A stretch of 64,000 nucleotides of DNA from Bacteroidales bacterium (GTDB taxonomy: Bacteria; Bacteroidota; Bacteroidia; Bacteroidales; UBA932), in assembly GCA_017619675.1 (NCBI GenBank), contig JAFZRX010000009.1, positions 124,001-188,000 on the forward strand, given 5' to 3'. A program made the translations under genes and the position numbers. The stretch's first letter is position 1, and the number at the start of each line of letters is the position of its first letter. The notes under the pieces are model-generated. The model saw only the letters and a list, made by a program, of their open reading frames with translations. It made no database searches and was not told where the DNA came from. This document shows, one piece after another, positions 51,971-60,919 of this stretch.

Positions 51971-53113
51971 CTAGCCTTGATACTTCTGGGACTGTTCCTG
52001 GATCAGCTGGTCAAGGACGCCGGGGTCGAAGTAGTTGATCTTCATGGCCCTCTTTACATCGGCCAGGGTCTCCGCAGCCGCGGCGCGGGCGACCTCGGAG
52101 CCTTTGCGGAGCACCTCGTACACGTACGGGATGTTCTGCTCCAGTTCATGGCGGCGCTGGCGTATGGGCTCCAGCGTATCGTTCAGGACCTCGTTCAGGA
52201 ACTTCTTTATCATCATGTCCCCGAGTCCTCCGGCGCGGTACTGGTCCTTCACTTCATCCAGGGAATTGAAGGTGAATGAGACCTTCTTGCCTATGAAGCA
52301 GTCGCGGAACTTCTCGAAATGTTCCGGCTTGCAGAAGGCGTCAAGGTATGTGAATACCGTGTTGCCTTCAACGTGGCCGGGGTCTGAGACCTGAAGGTGC
52401 AGGGGGTCTGTGTACATTCCCTTTACCTTGTTCCATACCTCCTCTGCAGAGTCTGAAAGATATATGCAGTTGCCCAGGGACTTGCTCATCTTGGCCTTGC
52501 CGTCAGTGCCGGGGAGACGCATGCAGGCGGCGTTGTCCGGTAGCATGATCTCAGGCTCCACCAGTGTTTCTCCGTATGTTGCGTTGAACTTGCGGACAAT
52601 CTCGCGTGTCTGCTCCAGCATTGGCTCCTGATCCTCTCCAACGGGGACTACCGTGGCCTTGAATGCGGTTATGTCCGCAGCCTGGCTGATAGGGTAGCAG
52701 AAGAAACCCACGGGGATTCCGGCCTTGTTGTCAGCGCCTTCGTCGCTGTAACCGCGGAGCTGCATTTCCTGCTTTACGGTGGGGTTGCGCTGCAGCCTCT
52801 GTACCGTTACCAGGTTCATATAGAAGAAGGTGAGTTCCGTAAGTTCGCTTACCTGGCTCTGGATGAACAACGTGCTCTTTTCAGGGTCCAGGCCTGCCGC
52901 CATATAATCCATGGCCACCTCTATTATGTTCTGGCGTACTTTCTCAGGATTGTCTGCGTTGTCCGTAAGTGCCTGGGCGTCAGCGATCATGATGAATATC
53001 TTGTCGAACTGTCCGCTGTTCTGCAATTCTACGCGGCGGCGCAGGGAGCCCACGTAGTGCCCAATGTGAAGGCGACCGGTTGGCCGGTCGCCCGTGAGGA
53101 TGATTTTTTCCAT
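51971..53113 (-). CDS. trpS: Tryptophanyl-tRNA synthetase
   Basis: 380 residues, class I. The HIGH motif is exact ([10 protein letters not shown]), KMSKS is exact ([12 protein letters not shown]), and the start [10 protein letters not shown] carries the nucleotide-binding residues. An insertion around residues 115-150 ([21 protein letters not shown]) is normal for the longer bacterial type. The gene directly follows recA on the minus strand with a two-base gap and is probably co-transcribed with it. Confidence 0.96.
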   Translation of the reverse strand: MEKIILTGDRPTGRLHIGHYVGSLRRRVELQNSGQFDKIFIMIADAQALTDNADNPEKVRQNIIEVAMDYMAAGLDPEKSTLFIQSQVSELTELTFFYMNLVTVQRLQRNPTVKQEMQLRGYSDEGADNKAGIPVGFFCYPISQAADITAFKATVVPVGEDQEPMLEQTREIVRKFNATYGETLVEPEIMLPDNAACMRLPGTDGKAKMSKSLGNCIYLSDSAEEVWNKVKGMYTDPLHLQVSDPGHVEGNTVFTYLDAFCKPEHFEKFRDCFIGKKVSFTFNSLDEVKDQYRAGGLGDMMIKKFLNEVLNDTLEPIRQRRHELEQNIPYVYEVLRKGSEVARAAAAETLADVKRAMKINYFDPGVLDQLIQEQSQKYQG

Positions 53114-53115
53114 AA

Positions 53116-54144
53116 TCAGTCTTTTACGTTGGCAAGAGCCTCGCGGATCTTGGCCTCAATCTCGTCACAGAGTTCAGGATTGTCCCTCAGGAGCTGCTTT
53201 ACGGCTTCGCGTCCCTGGGCTATCTTCTGGTCATTGTAACTGAACCAGGAGCCTGACTTGTGGATGATGTCATATTCTACGGCAAGGTCCACTATCTCAC
53301 CTACATGGGAGATTCCTTCGCCGAATACGATGTCGAACTCCGCTTTCTTGAACGGCGGGGCCATCTTGTTCTTGACTACTTTTACACGTGTGCGGTTGCC
53401 GGTGGCCTCGTCTCCGTCCTTGAGCTGGGTGGTGCGCCTTACGTCAATGCGCACGGAAGCGTAGAACTTGAGAGCGTTGCCTCCGGTGGTGGTCTCCGGG
53501 TTGCCGAACATTATGCCTATCTTCTCCCTTAACTGGTTGATGAAGATGCAGCAGGTGTTGGTCTTGGCTATGTTCGCGGTGAGCTTGCGGAGCGCCTGGC
53601 TCATGAGGCGTGCCTGAAGTCCCACTTTGTTGTCTCCCATTTCTCCCTCGATTTCCGCCTTAGGTGTGAGTGCGGCTACGGAGTCTATGACAATGATGTC
53701 GATGGCGCCGGAGCGGATGAGGTTGTCGGCGATTTCAAGGGCCTGCTCGCCGTTGTCCGGCTGAGAGATGAGCAGGGTTTCAAGGTTTACGCCAAGGGCC
53801 TTGGCGTATGTGCGGTCGAATGCGTGCTCCGCATCGATCATGGCGGCTATACCGCCCTGTTTCTGAGCCTGTGCAATAGCGTGTATTGCCAGTGTGGTCT
53901 TTCCGCTGGATTCAGGACCGTAGATCTCGATGATCCTTCCGCGCGGATAACCCCCGATTCCAAGCGCGTGGTCAAGCGCCACGGATCCGCTTGGGATTAC
54001 CTGTACGTCCCATTGTGGCTGATCTCCCAACTTCATGATCGTACCTTTCCCATAATCTTTCTCAATCTTGTCGATCGTGGCCTGCAGGGCTTTTAACTTA
54101 GCGGCGTTCATCTCTGCGGCCTTTGCTTCAACTTCTTTAGCCAT
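53116..54144 (-). CDS. recA: Recombinase RecA
   Basis: 342 residues. Walker [15 protein letters not shown], Walker [11 protein letters not shown], the DNA-binding loop 1 [20 protein letters not shown] and loop 2 [17 protein letters not shown] are intact. The first ~15 residues ([15 protein letters not shown]) are a short lineage-specific tail. Catalyses strand exchange. No LexA-type SOS box could be identified in the 66-base space upstream. recX is not next to it but about 6 kb away. Confidence 0.98.
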   Translation of the reverse strand: MAKEVEAKAAEMNAAKLKALQATIDKIEKDYGKGTIMKLGDQPQWDVQVIPSGSVALDHALGIGGYPRGRIIEIYGPESSGKTTLAIHAIAQAQKQGGIAAMIDAEHAFDRTYAKALGVNLETLLISQPDNGEQALEIADNLIRSGAIDIIVIDSVAALTPKAEIEGEMGDNKVGLQARLMSQALRKLTANIAKTNTCCIFINQLREKIGIMFGNPETTTGGNALKFYASVRIDVRRTTQLKDGDEATGNRTRVKVVKNKMAPPFKKAEFDIVFGEGISHVGEIVDLAVEYDIIHKSGSWFSYNDQKIAQGREAVKQLLRDNPELCDEIEAKIREALANVKD

Positions 54145-54171
54145 AATGTCTGTTTTTAAATGTTATCATAG

Positions 54172-54198
54172 CAAAGATAGTATTTTTCACTAATTTTG
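54172..54198. promoter_or_regulatory. Divergent minus-7 boxes for recA and rlmN
   Basis: CAAAGATA (54172-54179) reads TATCTTTG towards recA, and TAATTTTG (54191-54198) points to rlmN. Neither has a clear TTTG at minus-33. Confidence 0.5.
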
Positions 54199-54209
54199 CC
54201 GAGGAAGAA

Positions 54210-55226
54210 ATGAAAGAAATTTTACTTGGAAAAAGCCTTTCCGAACTGAAGGAAACGGTGCTCCGCCTGGGGCTTCCCGCATTCACTGCAAAACAGATTG
54301 CAAACTGGCTGTACGTCAAGCGCGAATTCTCGTTCGCGAACATGACGGACATCTCCAAGGCCGGACGCGAACTGCTTGAAAACGAATGCGATACGGGCCT
54401 CGTTCCCCCGCTGGAGAGTTTCACTTCGGCCGACGGCACCCGCAAGTATCTCTTCCCCGTGGAAGGGGGAGCGGTGGAGGCTGTGGTGATCCCCGACGGG
54501 GAGCGCCGCACTCTGTGCGTCTCCTCTCAGGTCGGGTGCAAGATGGGCTGCGCTTTCTGCATGACGGGGCGCCAGGGATTCCACGGCAACCTGACCGCGG
54601 CGCAGATCCTCAGCCAGTTCCTGGCTATCGAGGAGGCGCCGCTCCTCACCAACGCCGTCTTCATGGGAATGGGGGAGCCCCTGGACAACTATTCCAACGT
54701 GATGAAGGCCATCGAGGCGCTCACAGCCTCCTGGGGCTTCGCCTGGAGCCCCAAGCGCGTGACCCTGTCCACAATAGGCGTCCTTCCAAGGTTGAAACAG
54801 TATCTGGACGAAAGCAAGTGCCATCTGGCGGTGAGCCTTCACAATCCTTTCCCTGAGGAAAGGCTTGCGATGATGCCCGCCCAGAAGGCCTGGCCTGTAG
54901 AAGACGTCATTGCGCTCCTGCGCAAATACGACTTCACCGGCCAGCGCCGTGTGAGCTTCGAATACACCATGTTCAGCGGCTTCAACGACGACAAGCGACA
55001 CGCCGATGCGCTCATACGCCTCCTCTCAGGCCTGGAATGCAGGGTGAACCTGATTCGCTTCCACAAGATTCCTGATTTCCCGTACGAGACTTCGTCCGAC
55101 AGGGTGATGGAGGCTTTCCGCGACCGCCTGGGCGCGCACGGCGTCACATGCACCATCCGCGCGTCGCGCGGAGAGGACATCCTTGCCGCCTGCGGCCTCC
55201 TCGCAGGCAAGCATAACTCCGATTAG
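54210..55226 (+). CDS. rlmN: 23S rRNA/tRNA adenine C2-methyltransferase RlmN
   Basis: 338 residues, radical SAM. Cluster ligands C110, C114 and C117 (CKMGCAFC), SAM-binding MGMGEPLDNY, and the second catalytic cysteine near the C-terminus (C328, ILAACGLLAG). Methylates A2503 of 23S rRNA and A37 of some tRNAs. RlmN rather than Cfr: no antibiotic-resistance context, and the N-terminal domain is of the RlmN type. The stop shares bases with the convergent acyltransferase-like gene (TTAG at 55223-55226). Confidence 0.95.
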   Translation: MKEILLGKSLSELKETVLRLGLPAFTAKQIANWLYVKREFSFANMTDISKAGRELLENECDTGLVPPLESFTSADGTRKYLFPVEGGAVEAVVIPDGERRTLCVSSQVGCKMGCAFCMTGRQGFHGNLTAAQILSQFLAIEEAPLLTNAVFMGMGEPLDNYSNVMKAIEALTASWGFAWSPKRVTLSTIGVLPRLKQYLDESKCHLAVSLHNPFPEERLAMMPAQKAWPVEDVIALLRKYDFTGQRRVSFEYTMFSGFNDDKRHADALIRLLSGLECRVNLIRFHKIPDFPYETSSDRVMEAFRDRLGAHGVTCTIRASRGEDILAACGLLAGKHNSD

Positions 55227-56569
55227 ATCAGGAGCAGAGTCCTGAGCATACCTACCTTCGCCCAGCGCATTGGGATGGAAGGAGCGTTTACCGTAGCCTT
55301 CTCCGAAGGCCTGGAAACCGTGACATCGGCCTGGATTCCCAGTTTGTCCATATTGCTTATGAACGCGTTTTCAAAGCCGCGCTCCCTTATTTTCCTGGAG
55401 AAATTCAGGTTCAGGCTGTTTCCGTAACTGACGCAGGCGCAGGCGCCGGATTTCTGCTGGGGACGTCCCAGGATGAAGTCTATGTCCCGGACATGCCGGC
55501 GCATCTCCTCCGGAAGAGTTATATCTCCCAGGTTGGACAGAGTCTGGGAGCAGTAGTTCTCCCCTTTGTGGCTATTAATTGAATTGATGGCCAGCTTCTT
55601 GATAAACAGGGGAATGCTGCGGATAGCCAGGTTGTCTTCCAGGGCCACGTTGGCGGCCACGCGGGTTGTAATGCGGTGGGGGTTCACATACAGGCGTTTC
55701 TGCAGCTTGACCTCCTGGAGTATGTCATCGAAAGTAATGTCCCCGTTCCTGACGTCAATCCCTATGTGGACATAGGAAGAGAAATTGCGCAGCGTGCGGC
55801 TGCCGAACATGGGCCTGAGGTTGACCGGTACTTCCACCTTCAGGAACGGGCTGTCTCCCAGGACGGGCCTGCGTGAGCGTACGTCCTGCAGGGACTGCAG
55901 CATTACCGCAGTTATCAGTTCCGTGACGGTGCAACCGTTCTCCTTTGCCAGAGCCATGGTCCTGTCAAGCGGCAAGCTCACCTTTATGTCATTGAGGACG
56001 CCTGCGGCTTCCTGGGTGCCGTGCAGGTGGTATGCCCTTGATTCCTTGTCAAGCGATCCCTTTGTCCCGGAAAAACGGTCGAAACTGTCTTCCATCTCTT
56101 CCTTCAGAGGCTCTTCATCCAGGTCCAGCACCCATTTCCCCGCAGGGACGTCTACGCCATAGCGGAGCCTTATGTATTCAGCCGTGAGGCTCATGACAAA
56201 AGTCATGGCTCCGGTCCCGTCCGTGAGGGCGTGGAAGAAATCCAGGATTATCTGCCTTCCATCGCAACCCGCCCTGAAAAGATATCCGCCGTTCTTCTTG
56301 AAATTGAACGGCCGCATTGCGAAAGGCGGCACCGTGACGGGATCGTTCTCCAGGCGGCGGAGGAACCACCAGAAGAAACCGTTGTCCAGGGTATAACGGA
56401 AACCGGGGAAGCGTTTCATACAGTTCCTGAGGGCCCGGCCCAGCAGGGGTTCGGAAACTTCCTCGTCAAGAGTGACCGCCAAGCGGAAAATAGTGGCGTA
56501 CTTGCGTGTCCTGCAAGAAGGATATATTATTGATGCATTGTCCAGTCTGGTCCAAGCGGGTGTTTTCAT
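55223..56569 (-). CDS. Condensation/alcohol acyltransferase-like protein (HxxxD)
   Basis: About 448 residues. The catalytic HxxxD motif is visible as DFFHALTDGTGAMTF, and the later VNLRPMFGSRTLRNFSSYVHIGI matches the second conserved region of alcohol acetyltransferase and condensation-domain proteins. So it probably transfers an acyl group from CoA or a carrier, as in PapA-type enzymes that build acylated lipids; the substrate is unknown. I chose ATG 56569, giving MKTPAWTRLDNASIIYP; the preceding residues lack support. It is divergent from the LytTR gene and could be its target. Confidence 0.78.
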   Translation of the reverse strand: MKTPAWTRLDNASIIYPSCRTRKYATIFRLAVTLDEEVSEPLLGRALRNCMKRFPGFRYTLDNGFFWWFLRRLENDPVTVPPFAMRPFNFKKNGGYLFRAGCDGRQIILDFFHALTDGTGAMTFVMSLTAEYIRLRYGVDVPAGKWVLDLDEEPLKEEMEDSFDRFSGTKGSLDKESRAYHLHGTQEAAGVLNDIKVSLPLDRTMALAKENGCTVTELITAVMLQSLQDVRSRRPVLGDSPFLKVEVPVNLRPMFGSRTLRNFSSYVHIGIDVRNGDITFDDILQEVKLQKRLYVNPHRITTRVAANVALEDNLAIRSIPLFIKKLAINSINSHKGENYCSQTLSNLGDITLPEEMRRHVRDIDFILGRPQQKSGACACVSYGNSLNLNFSRKIRERGFENAFISNMDKLGIQADVTVSRPSEKATVNAPSIPMRWAKVGMLRTLLLI

Positions 56570-56650
56570 AATAGTAATTAATTGTTTCGAAGGCAAAGTT
56601 ATGCCCTCCGCTCATTTTGAGGAAACAATGTCCATGAGTGTTGCTTTTTT

Positions 56651-56740
56651 GTGATAGAAACGGTATTTTTGTGACGAAACAGTTATTTTAATTGACGAAA
56701 ACGGATAGCCGTTAATTTCGTCACATCAAAATTAGTGACA
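56651..56740. promoter_or_regulatory. Helically phased repeat array between acyltransferase-like and LytTR genes
   Basis: Three imperfect direct repeats start at 56651 (GTGATAGAAACGG), 56671 (GTGACGAAACAG) and 56692 (TTGACGAAAACGG), 20-21 bases apart. The third is also the left arm of an inverted repeat, GACGAAA-ACGG / CCGT-TAA-TTTCGTC (56694-56722). A minus-7 box TATTTTTG (56664-56671) overlaps the second repeat, and TAATTTTG is read on the minus strand at 56727-56734. The layout fits a LytTR-type operator. Confidence 0.6.
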
Positions 56741-56743
56741 AAT

Positions 56744-57556
56744 ATGAACTCATACCCCAAGGCTCTTACAGGGTTCCCGCCCCATCTGCTGTACATTTTC
56801 GCCCTGCCGGTCTTCTTCCTGGTGAGCGTGCTGCTGTACGAACCGTCGCATCTTGTCTCCCTCATGCATGCGGGAGAGGGCGCAGGCTCCCTGTACTTTT
56901 TCAATATATCGATAGTGACTGCCATAATCCTAGTGGTCATGTTCCTCAGCCGCATCCTGCTCTATATCCTGCGCAGGGCCATGAACATGAACCTGGGTTG
57001 GTTTGCAATGTGGTGCGTCATGGAAACCGTTGTCGCCTCCGCTTTCGTAGCCCTGTACCTCAGCCTGATGGACAAGGGCGCGGACGGCTTTTTCTTTTTC
57101 CTGGGGCGCTCAATCTCCACCCTCGGATCCATATTCATCTATCCATACGTGATATTGACCCTTGCTTTTGCACTTGCTGAAGCTAAGAGAGCCGGCTCCG
57201 CGGAACCGGAAGCCCGCCTCAAGTTCTACGACAGCCGCCATCAGCTCAAGTTTATCACATCGGCAGAGTCTCTGATGTATATAGAAGCCAGCGAGAACTA
57301 TGTGATCATACATTTCAGCGAGAACGGCATGGAAAAAAAGTACCAGCTCCGCAATACCCTCAAGAGCGTGGAGCCTCTCTGCGAGAAGGCCGGCTTTGTC
57401 AGGACCCACAGGGGCTTTATCGTCAACCCGGCCCATGTCAGGCTCATCCGGAAGGAACCCGGCGGCTTCTTCTTTGCCGACATAGGCACTGACCGGCCCC
57501 AGGGCATCCCCGTTTCCAAAAAGTATTATGATAACTTAACCGCATCACTTCTCTAG
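56744..57556 (+). CDS. Membrane-anchored LytTR transcriptional regulator
   Basis: 270 residues. Four membrane helices (~12-38, ~47-78, ~85-110, ~120-145) followed by a LytTR DNA-binding domain from ~170 (LKFITSAESLMYIEASENYVIIHF, LKSVEPLCEKAGFVRTHRGFIVNPAHV). It lacks a receiver domain, so it may sense a membrane signal directly rather than a kinase. ATG 56744 is preferred over GTG 56735. The repeats just upstream are probable binding sites. The patatin gene starts four bases after its stop, so both may be co-transcribed. Confidence 0.85.
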   Translation: MNSYPKALTGFPPHLLYIFALPVFFLVSVLLYEPSHLVSLMHAGEGAGSLYFFNISIVTAIILVVMFLSRILLYILRRAMNMNLGWFAMWCVMETVVASAFVALYLSLMDKGADGFFFFLGRSISTLGSIFIYPYVILTLAFALAEAKRAGSAEPEARLKFYDSRHQLKFITSAESLMYIEASENYVIIHFSENGMEKKYQLRNTLKSVEPLCEKAGFVRTHRGFIVNPAHVRLIRKEPGGFFFADIGTDRPQGIPVSKKYYDNLTASLL

Positions 57557-57560
57557 GATT

Positions 57561-59984
57561 ATGAAAGCTATAACAAGATATATCGCCATCGCATTCTTGC
57601 TGTCCCTCCCTTTAACTGCGGGAGCGCAACTTTCAACATCCAGCCTAAATCCCCAGGACGACACCCTGGCGGTGAGGCAGATGAGGACCTACCTGAACGG
57701 CATACGCCGGACTGAAGACCGCCCCACGGTGGCGCTGGTCCTCAGCGGCGGCGGGGCAAAGGGTGCTGCTCACGTGGGCGTCCTCAAATACCTTGAGGAG
57801 AACAAGATACCCGTTGACGTGGTGATAGGAACCAGCATGGGGGGACTGATGGGAGGACTGTATTCCATGGGTTATACCGCCACGGAGCTGGATTCCCTGC
57901 TCAGGGTGATGGACTGGGGAAAGATCCTCAGCGATGACGTCCCAAAGGACTACATATCGTACAAGAACAAGAAATACAGGGAGATCTATTCGCTGCGCCT
58001 CCCGTTCCATTATCTGAAGAGGGACCTTGACAGGCGCATGGAAAAAGACGCCCCGGACCTTATCCTGGAGCGCAGCCTGGGACTTTCCAAGGAACAGGTG
58101 GAGGGCATCCTTGGGACTCCCAAGGCCTCCAGCCATAATATAACACAGAGCCTCCCGGCCGGATTCGTGGCGGGCCTGAACGTAACCAACCAGATATCCT
58201 CCCTTTCCGTAGGATACCAGGACGACCTTCCGTTCACGGACTTCCCAAGACCTTTCTTCTGTGTCTCTTCTGACCTTGTCAGCCGAAAGGCGTACAACTG
58301 GTCCCACGGATCCATCGTGGACGCCATGCGCTCCACAATGTCCATCCCCGGCCTTTTCGAGCCCGTCCGCTATGAGGGGAAGATTTTCATAGACGGAGGC
58401 ACCAGGAACAATTTCCCTACCGACATAGCCAGGGCCATGGGCGCTGACATCATCATTGGCGTGGAACTGTCGGAACCGGACAAGTCATATACTGAGATCA
58501 ATAATCTGGGAGACCTCCTGATACCAATGATAGAAATGCTTGGAAGGGAGGCCTTTGACAAGAACGTGGAGAACGTGGACATCTTTATAAAGCCTGACCT
58601 CACGGGATACGGAATGCTCAGTTTTGACGACGCCAGCATAGAGACTATCATCCAGAGGGGTTACGAGGCGGCGGAGGGCGTCAGCTCACAGATAGCCGAA
58701 TTGAAGGAGAAGGTGAAAGGTGCTGACCTGGGCCTGCATAACGCCAAGGCCATAGACATAGGGAAGCAGTATGTCCAGATCAACAGGATAGAGTTCACGG
58801 GCATGACGGACGCGGAATCCCTGTTCCTTTCCAAGAAACTGGACATAAGGGCCGGAGACTATGTCTCAAGGGAAGAGATCGAAGATGCCATGGCCATGAT
58901 CTACGCCACAGGTTCCTTCAACATGGTAACCTATCGCCTTTATGGGGAAGAGTCTCCGTTCAGCCTCATATTCGACTGCGAGAAAGGCCCCGTCCATCAG
59001 CTTGGCCTGGGCGTCAGGGCTGACAGCGAGGAACTGGTTTCCCTTATCTTCAACATTGGCTTCGGTGTACTTAACCTCAGGGGTCCGTCCATACAGTTTA
59101 CAGGCAGGGTGGGCCGCGACAAGTATCTTGACGCCCACTTCGGACTGGATGTTCCCGGTATTCCTACCCTGAATGCCAGTGCCAGGATAGAGGGCAACCT
59201 TTCTGACCTGATGTTCTCTGACGGATCCCTCTACCAGGCGGGCTTCTGGGGCCACAAGGAAGAGATATACTTCTCCGACATCAGCTGGAAGAAGGCCGGC
59301 ATAAACCTGGGAGGCCGAAACCGTTTCTTCCAGGTGAACTCCTGGCTGACCAACGTGGGAACCATCGTGGACCCGGACATGGAGCATTATTACGGTAATT
59401 ACAATTCAGTGTTCGCGGACCTGCGCATAGATACCAGTGACGACGGCTATTTCCCCACCAGGGGAACCCGCATAGGCGCCAAGTACGAATTCATCTTCCG
59501 GAAGTCCTCGGAGCCTGACTTCACCCCTATGCATACGGTGGCGTTTGACATGCACGAGGTAATCCCCCTGGGCAAGTACATAGCCTTCACTCCCGGATTC
59601 CATGCAAGGGCAGTCCTGGAGAACTCTCCCTACAACATTTACCAGAACAACTATGTAGGCGGCTATATAGGGGGCCGTTATGTGGAACACCGCATCCCGT
59701 TCCCGGGATTCACGGATGCCGCGGTTGTAGGAGACTACGTTGCTGTAGTGGACGCCAACCTGAGGATAAATCCTGCCAAGAACTTCTACATATCGGCGAT
59801 AGCGGCGGCCATGAAGGACGCTGACAAGCTGGAAGACATATATAACGACCTGCACCCCACGGCGCTTGGTGCGGCCCTGGAGTTCTCCTACAAGACGATC
59901 CTGGGGCCCCTCAAGGCCACTGTACACTGGTCAGACCTGACCAACCGCATAGGCGGATATCTCAGTTTCGGATACGATTTCTAA
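57561..59984 (+). CDS. Patatin-like phospholipase fused to POTRA and outer-membrane barrel (PlpD-like)
   Basis: 807 residues. Signal peptide ~1-22, patatin domain ~55-320 with oxyanion loop SGGGAKG (62-68), nucleophile S92 in GTSMG and D278 in IDGGTRNN; a POTRA-like domain ~395-465 (INRIEFTGMTDAESLFLSKKLDIRAGDYV), then a BamA/Omp85-like barrel ending in SFGYDF. This arrangement is that of PlpD, the type Vd secretion family, except that release of the patatin domain has been shown only for some members. It may hydrolyse phospholipids of the outer membrane or of target cells. Confidence 0.9.
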   Translation: MKAITRYIAIAFLLSLPLTAGAQLSTSSLNPQDDTLAVRQMRTYLNGIRRTEDRPTVALVLSGGGAKGAAHVGVLKYLEENKIPVDVVIGTSMGGLMGGLYSMGYTATELDSLLRVMDWGKILSDDVPKDYISYKNKKYREIYSLRLPFHYLKRDLDRRMEKDAPDLILERSLGLSKEQVEGILGTPKASSHNITQSLPAGFVAGLNVTNQISSLSVGYQDDLPFTDFPRPFFCVSSDLVSRKAYNWSHGSIVDAMRSTMSIPGLFEPVRYEGKIFIDGGTRNNFPTDIARAMGADIIIGVELSEPDKSYTEINNLGDLLIPMIEMLGREAFDKNVENVDIFIKPDLTGYGMLSFDDASIETIIQRGYEAAEGVSSQIAELKEKVKGADLGLHNAKAIDIGKQYVQINRIEFTGMTDAESLFLSKKLDIRAGDYVSREEIEDAMAMIYATGSFNMVTYRLYGEESPFSLIFDCEKGPVHQLGLGVRADSEELVSLIFNIGFGVLNLRGPSIQFTGRVGRDKYLDAHFGLDVPGIPTLNASARIEGNLSDLMFSDGSLYQAGFWGHKEEIYFSDISWKKAGINLGGRNRFFQVNSWLTNVGTIVDPDMEHYYGNYNSVFADLRIDTSDDGYFPTRGTRIGAKYEFIFRKSSEPDFTPMHTVAFDMHEVIPLGKYIAFTPGFHARAVLENSPYNIYQNNYVGGYIGGRYVEHRIPFPGFTDAAVVGDYVAVVDANLRINPAKNFYISAIAAAMKDADKLEDIYNDLHPTALGAALEFSYKTILGPLKATVHWSDLTNRIGGYLSFGYDF

Positions 59985-59985
59985 T

Positions 59986-60441
59986 ATGGATACAGCCGTT
60001 CTCAACAAATTCCAGGCACTCTGCTCCAAGAGCGAGCAGTGCTCCTCCGACATCTACCGCAAACTGCTGAAAGCCCTTGAGGGGAACGAGGCGGGGGCGC
60101 AGGAGATCCTCGATTCCCTGATTGCCGACAAGTTCATCGACGATGCCCGGTACGCCGCGGCCTTCGCGCGCGACAAGGCCCGCCTGGAAGGCTGGGGGCC
60201 GCTGAAGATACGCTTCAGGCTGCGCGGCAAGGGCATCCCTGACTCCGCCATAGCGGAGGGCATGCGCCAGATTGACGCAGACCAGGCGGATGAAAAGCTG
60301 ATGCGCCTGCTCCAGGCAAAGTGCAAGTCCCTGCAGGGAGACCCGCAGATCAAGTTCAAGTTGCTGAAGTATGCGCTGGGAAGGGGGTTCGACTACGAAA
60401 AGATTGCCCCCATGGTAGATAAGGTTCTTTCCGATGGATAA
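59986..60441 (+). CDS. recX: Regulatory protein RecX
   Basis: 151 residues made of three helical repeats, for example ILDSLIADKFIDDARYAAAFARDKARLEGWGPLKIRFRLRGKGI, the RecX signature. RecX binds RecA filaments and restrains strand exchange. It starts one base after the patatin stop and its end overlaps the next gene by eight bases. The gene is separated from recA, unlike in many Proteobacteria. Confidence 0.9.
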   Translation: MDTAVLNKFQALCSKSEQCSSDIYRKLLKALEGNEAGAQEILDSLIADKFIDDARYAAAFARDKARLEGWGPLKIRFRLRGKGIPDSAIAEGMRQIDADQADEKLMRLLQAKCKSLQGDPQIKFKLLKYALGRGFDYEKIAPMVDKVLSDG

Positions 60442-60919
60442 TCTCGACCTCAAGACAGTCTACGCCCGCAACTGCGAGGTCCGCCGGATTGACAAGGCCG
60501 CGGCCCGGGAGTTCATGGACCGCTGCCACCGGATGGGATTCACGTCCGGCCGATATCATTACGCCTTGTTCGTAAAACGCCGCACAGGGGAGTCCGAGGC
60601 CGGCCTGGACGCTGGTACCATGGTGGCGGCCGCAAGTTTCTCACAGGCCCGGAAATGGGTCAAGAACGGCAGGGAAGTGCGCTCTTACGAGTGGGTGCGC
60701 TACTGTTCCTTGCCGGAAGTGCGCGTGGTGGGCGGAATGGGCAAGATTCTTGATGAGTTCATATCCCGTGTCCGGCCTGATGACGTGATGACGTACTCGG
60801 ATCCGCTATGGTCGGACGGGGACGCTTACAAGGCCCTCGGTTTCGTGCCCGAAGGGGAAAAGGACTTCGGGGAATACAAAAGCGTGAAACTGAGGCTCAA
60901 ACTCACTGATTATGATTAA
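60434..60919 (+). CDS. Mom-like GNAT-fold protein, unknown function
   Basis: 161 residues. VRRIDKAAAREFMDRCHRMG, then GTMVAAASFSQARK, RSYEWVRYCSLPEVRVVGGMGKILDEF and the tail MTYSDPLWSDGDAYKALGF. The last block (SYADRRWSxGxLYxxLGF type) is typical of phage GNAT-like proteins related to Mom DNA modification and of HNH-linked accessory domains. It could be a nucleic-acid acyltransferase, but there is no phage context. Overlaps recX by eight bases and mtgA by eight, so it belongs to the operon. Confidence 0.6.
   Translation: MDNLDLKTVYARNCEVRRIDKAAAREFMDRCHRMGFTSGRYHYALFVKRRTGESEAGLDAGTMVAAASFSQARKWVKNGREVRSYEWVRYCSLPEVRVVGGMGKILDEFISRVRPDDVMTYSDPLWSDGDAYKALGFVPEGEKDFGEYKSVKLRLKLTDYD

Noticed and set aside
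54210-55226. RlmN as the Cfr resistance methyltransferase
   Set aside because: The protein has RlmN-type N-terminal domain and spacing and housekeeping neighbours; no mobile context.
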